Source: Streptomyces sp. BK208 (GTDB lineage: Bacteria; Actinomycetota; Actinomycetes; Streptomycetales; Streptomycetaceae). Taken from it: DNA of 64,000 nt. Below the pieces are notes generated by a model. The model searched no databases. It was given only the letters and a program-made list of their open reading frames with translations, and had not been told where the DNA came from. Where the stretch lies: assembly GCF_004364245.1 (NCBI RefSeq), contig NZ_SOAV01000001.1, forward strand, positions 682,001 through 746,000, given 5' to 3'. Positions 63,133 to 64,000 of this stretch are shown in pieces. Within the stretch, counting starts at the first letter, position 1; each line of letters begins with the position of its first letter. The translations under genes were made by a program, and so were the position numbers.

Positions 63133-64000
63133 TCACCGATCGGACGGTGGCCGACCGTACGTCCGACGTGACGGTCCGGCCGCGACCAGCCACCCTCCCG
63201 CCCAGGACCGCCCTGACCCTGGACGGCGTCTTCGCGACGGCGGCCCTGCGCCGCCCCGGTGCGATCGCCGTGCAGGACGACCAGGGACCCCTCACCTACG
63301 CGCGGGCCGAGGCGCAGTCCGCCCGGCTCGGCTCCCTGCTGGTGCGCGGCGGCGTACAGCTCGGGGATCCGGTCATCGTGCACTGCGACGACCACCGGCG
63401 TTCCCTGGTGGCGCAGTTGGCGGTGCTCAAGGCGGGAGGGGTGTGCGTGCCCGTACCGCCCGGCGCGCCCGAGGGCCGGCTCACGGCGGTGGCCGCGCTC
63501 ACCGGTGCGCGGGTCGTCCTGTGCGGTGTCTCCACCGGCGACCGGTGGCCCCGCCGACGGGTACTGGTCCTCGACGACCCCCTGACCCTGAGGCTGTCGG
63601 CGGCCCATCACCGGGAGCACACCCTGCCCCGTTCCGCGCCGCACGAGGCCGCCCATCTCCTGGCGTCCGGCGCGGGCGGTCCGCTCACCGGCCAACTGGC
63701 CGACCACGCCGCCTGGCGCCTGGCGCTCACCGGCGCCACCCGCGCGGCCGGCCTGCCGGTGCGTCATGTGGTCGTGTGCGGCCCCCCGGGCACCCCGCAC
63801 GCGCTGGCCGCCCTGTGGTGGGCGGTCTCGTTCGCCGGCACCCTGCACTGCCTGCCCCGTCCAGGCGCTCCGGCGCCGGCGGCCGCGCGGGCCGCCGTGG
63901 TGGTGTCGAGTCCCGAGGAGTACGCCGAGCGGCTGCCGGAACTGCGGACGCGCCCCCGACTGGTGCGGCTGCTCGGCGGCCCGGTCCCGCCGGAGCTGGC
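63129..64000 (+). CDS. Adenylation-domain-like protein, cut by window end
   Basis: The GTG start overlaps the flavin reductase stop (GTGA) and the frame is open to the end (290 residues seen). LTLDGVFATAALRRPGAIAVQDDQGPLTYARAEAQSARLGSLLVRGGV and VAQLAVLKAGGVCVPVPPGAPEGRL match the start of NRPS-type A domains (LTYxEL, LAVLKAGGxYVPxDP). The P-loop-like A3 core, normally YTSGTTGxPKG, reads LLASGAGGPLTG, so the conserved Thr/Ser and Lys are lost. Either this is an inactive A domain, or the protein works differently. It might supply the starter unit. Downstream domains are not visible. Confidence 0.75.
   Translation, partial: MITDRTVADRTSDVTVRPRPATLPPRTALTLDGVFATAALRRPGAIAVQDDQGPLTYARAEAQSARLGSLLVRGGVQLGDPVIVHCDDHRRSLVAQLAVLKAGGVCVPVPPGAPEGRLTAVAALTGARVVLCGVSTGDRWPRRRVLVLDDPLTLRLSAAHHREHTLPRSAPHEAAHLLASGAGGPLTGQLADHAAWRLALTGATRAAGLPVRHVVVCGPPGTPHALAALWWAVSFAGTLHCLPRPGAPAPAAARAAVVVSSPEEYAERLPELRTRPRLVRLLGGPVPPEL

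Overview
The window is high-GC DNA with strong third-position GC bias, Shine-Dalgarno starts (many GTG) and gene families typical of Streptomyces or a close relative. I see no rRNA, tRNA or CRISPR array. The family calls below come from reading the translations by eye; no database search was run.

Layout. (1) 0-2 kb: a proline-rich ORF, an Asp/Glu racemase-like protein, a GNAT and aspartate 1-decarboxylase (panD). (2) 2-35 kb: a stress and low-oxygen island closely resembling the mycobacterial DosR regulon and its Streptomyces OsdRK counterpart. It holds a DosR/OsdR-type response regulator with a DosS-like GAF histidine kinase, five universal stress proteins, two CBS-BON proteins, pyruvate formate-lyase with its activase, pyruvate phosphate dikinase, a cyclic-nucleotide-binding protein, a zinc alcohol dehydrogenase, a split-barrel PPOX protein, a GNAT/ADP-forming acyl-CoA synthetase fusion, nicotinate phosphoribosyltransferase and an Rv1733c-like membrane protein. 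A KimA-like permease, an MFS pump and an IS5-type transposase remnant interrupt it. Much of the island is eroded: I find broken copies of two Acg-type nitroreductases, a flavodoxin, hypE, a DUF1918 protein and an XRE-PPOX protein.

(3) 35.2-36.2 kb is a junction with an integrase N-terminal remnant and two truncated copies of the panD leader plus first codons. (4) 36.2-64 kb is a co-directional biosynthetic cluster: FAD halogenase, CPA2 antiporter, LAL regulator, a second (PrnC-type) halogenase, three type I PKS genes, type II thioesterase, flavin reductase and an unusual adenylation-domain-like gene that runs off the end of the window.

How the parts fit. A 14-bp palindrome, GGGCCG-NN-CGGCCC, recurs upstream of many island genes, including the regulator itself, and is the best candidate operator for the DosR-type regulator. 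In the cluster the PKSs encode four modules but only two acyltransferases; modules 2 and 4 lack one, and there is no loading module. The flavin reductase can supply reduced FAD to the two halogenases, so a chlorinated polyketide is the likely product. The antiporter may give self-protection or export-linked ion balance.
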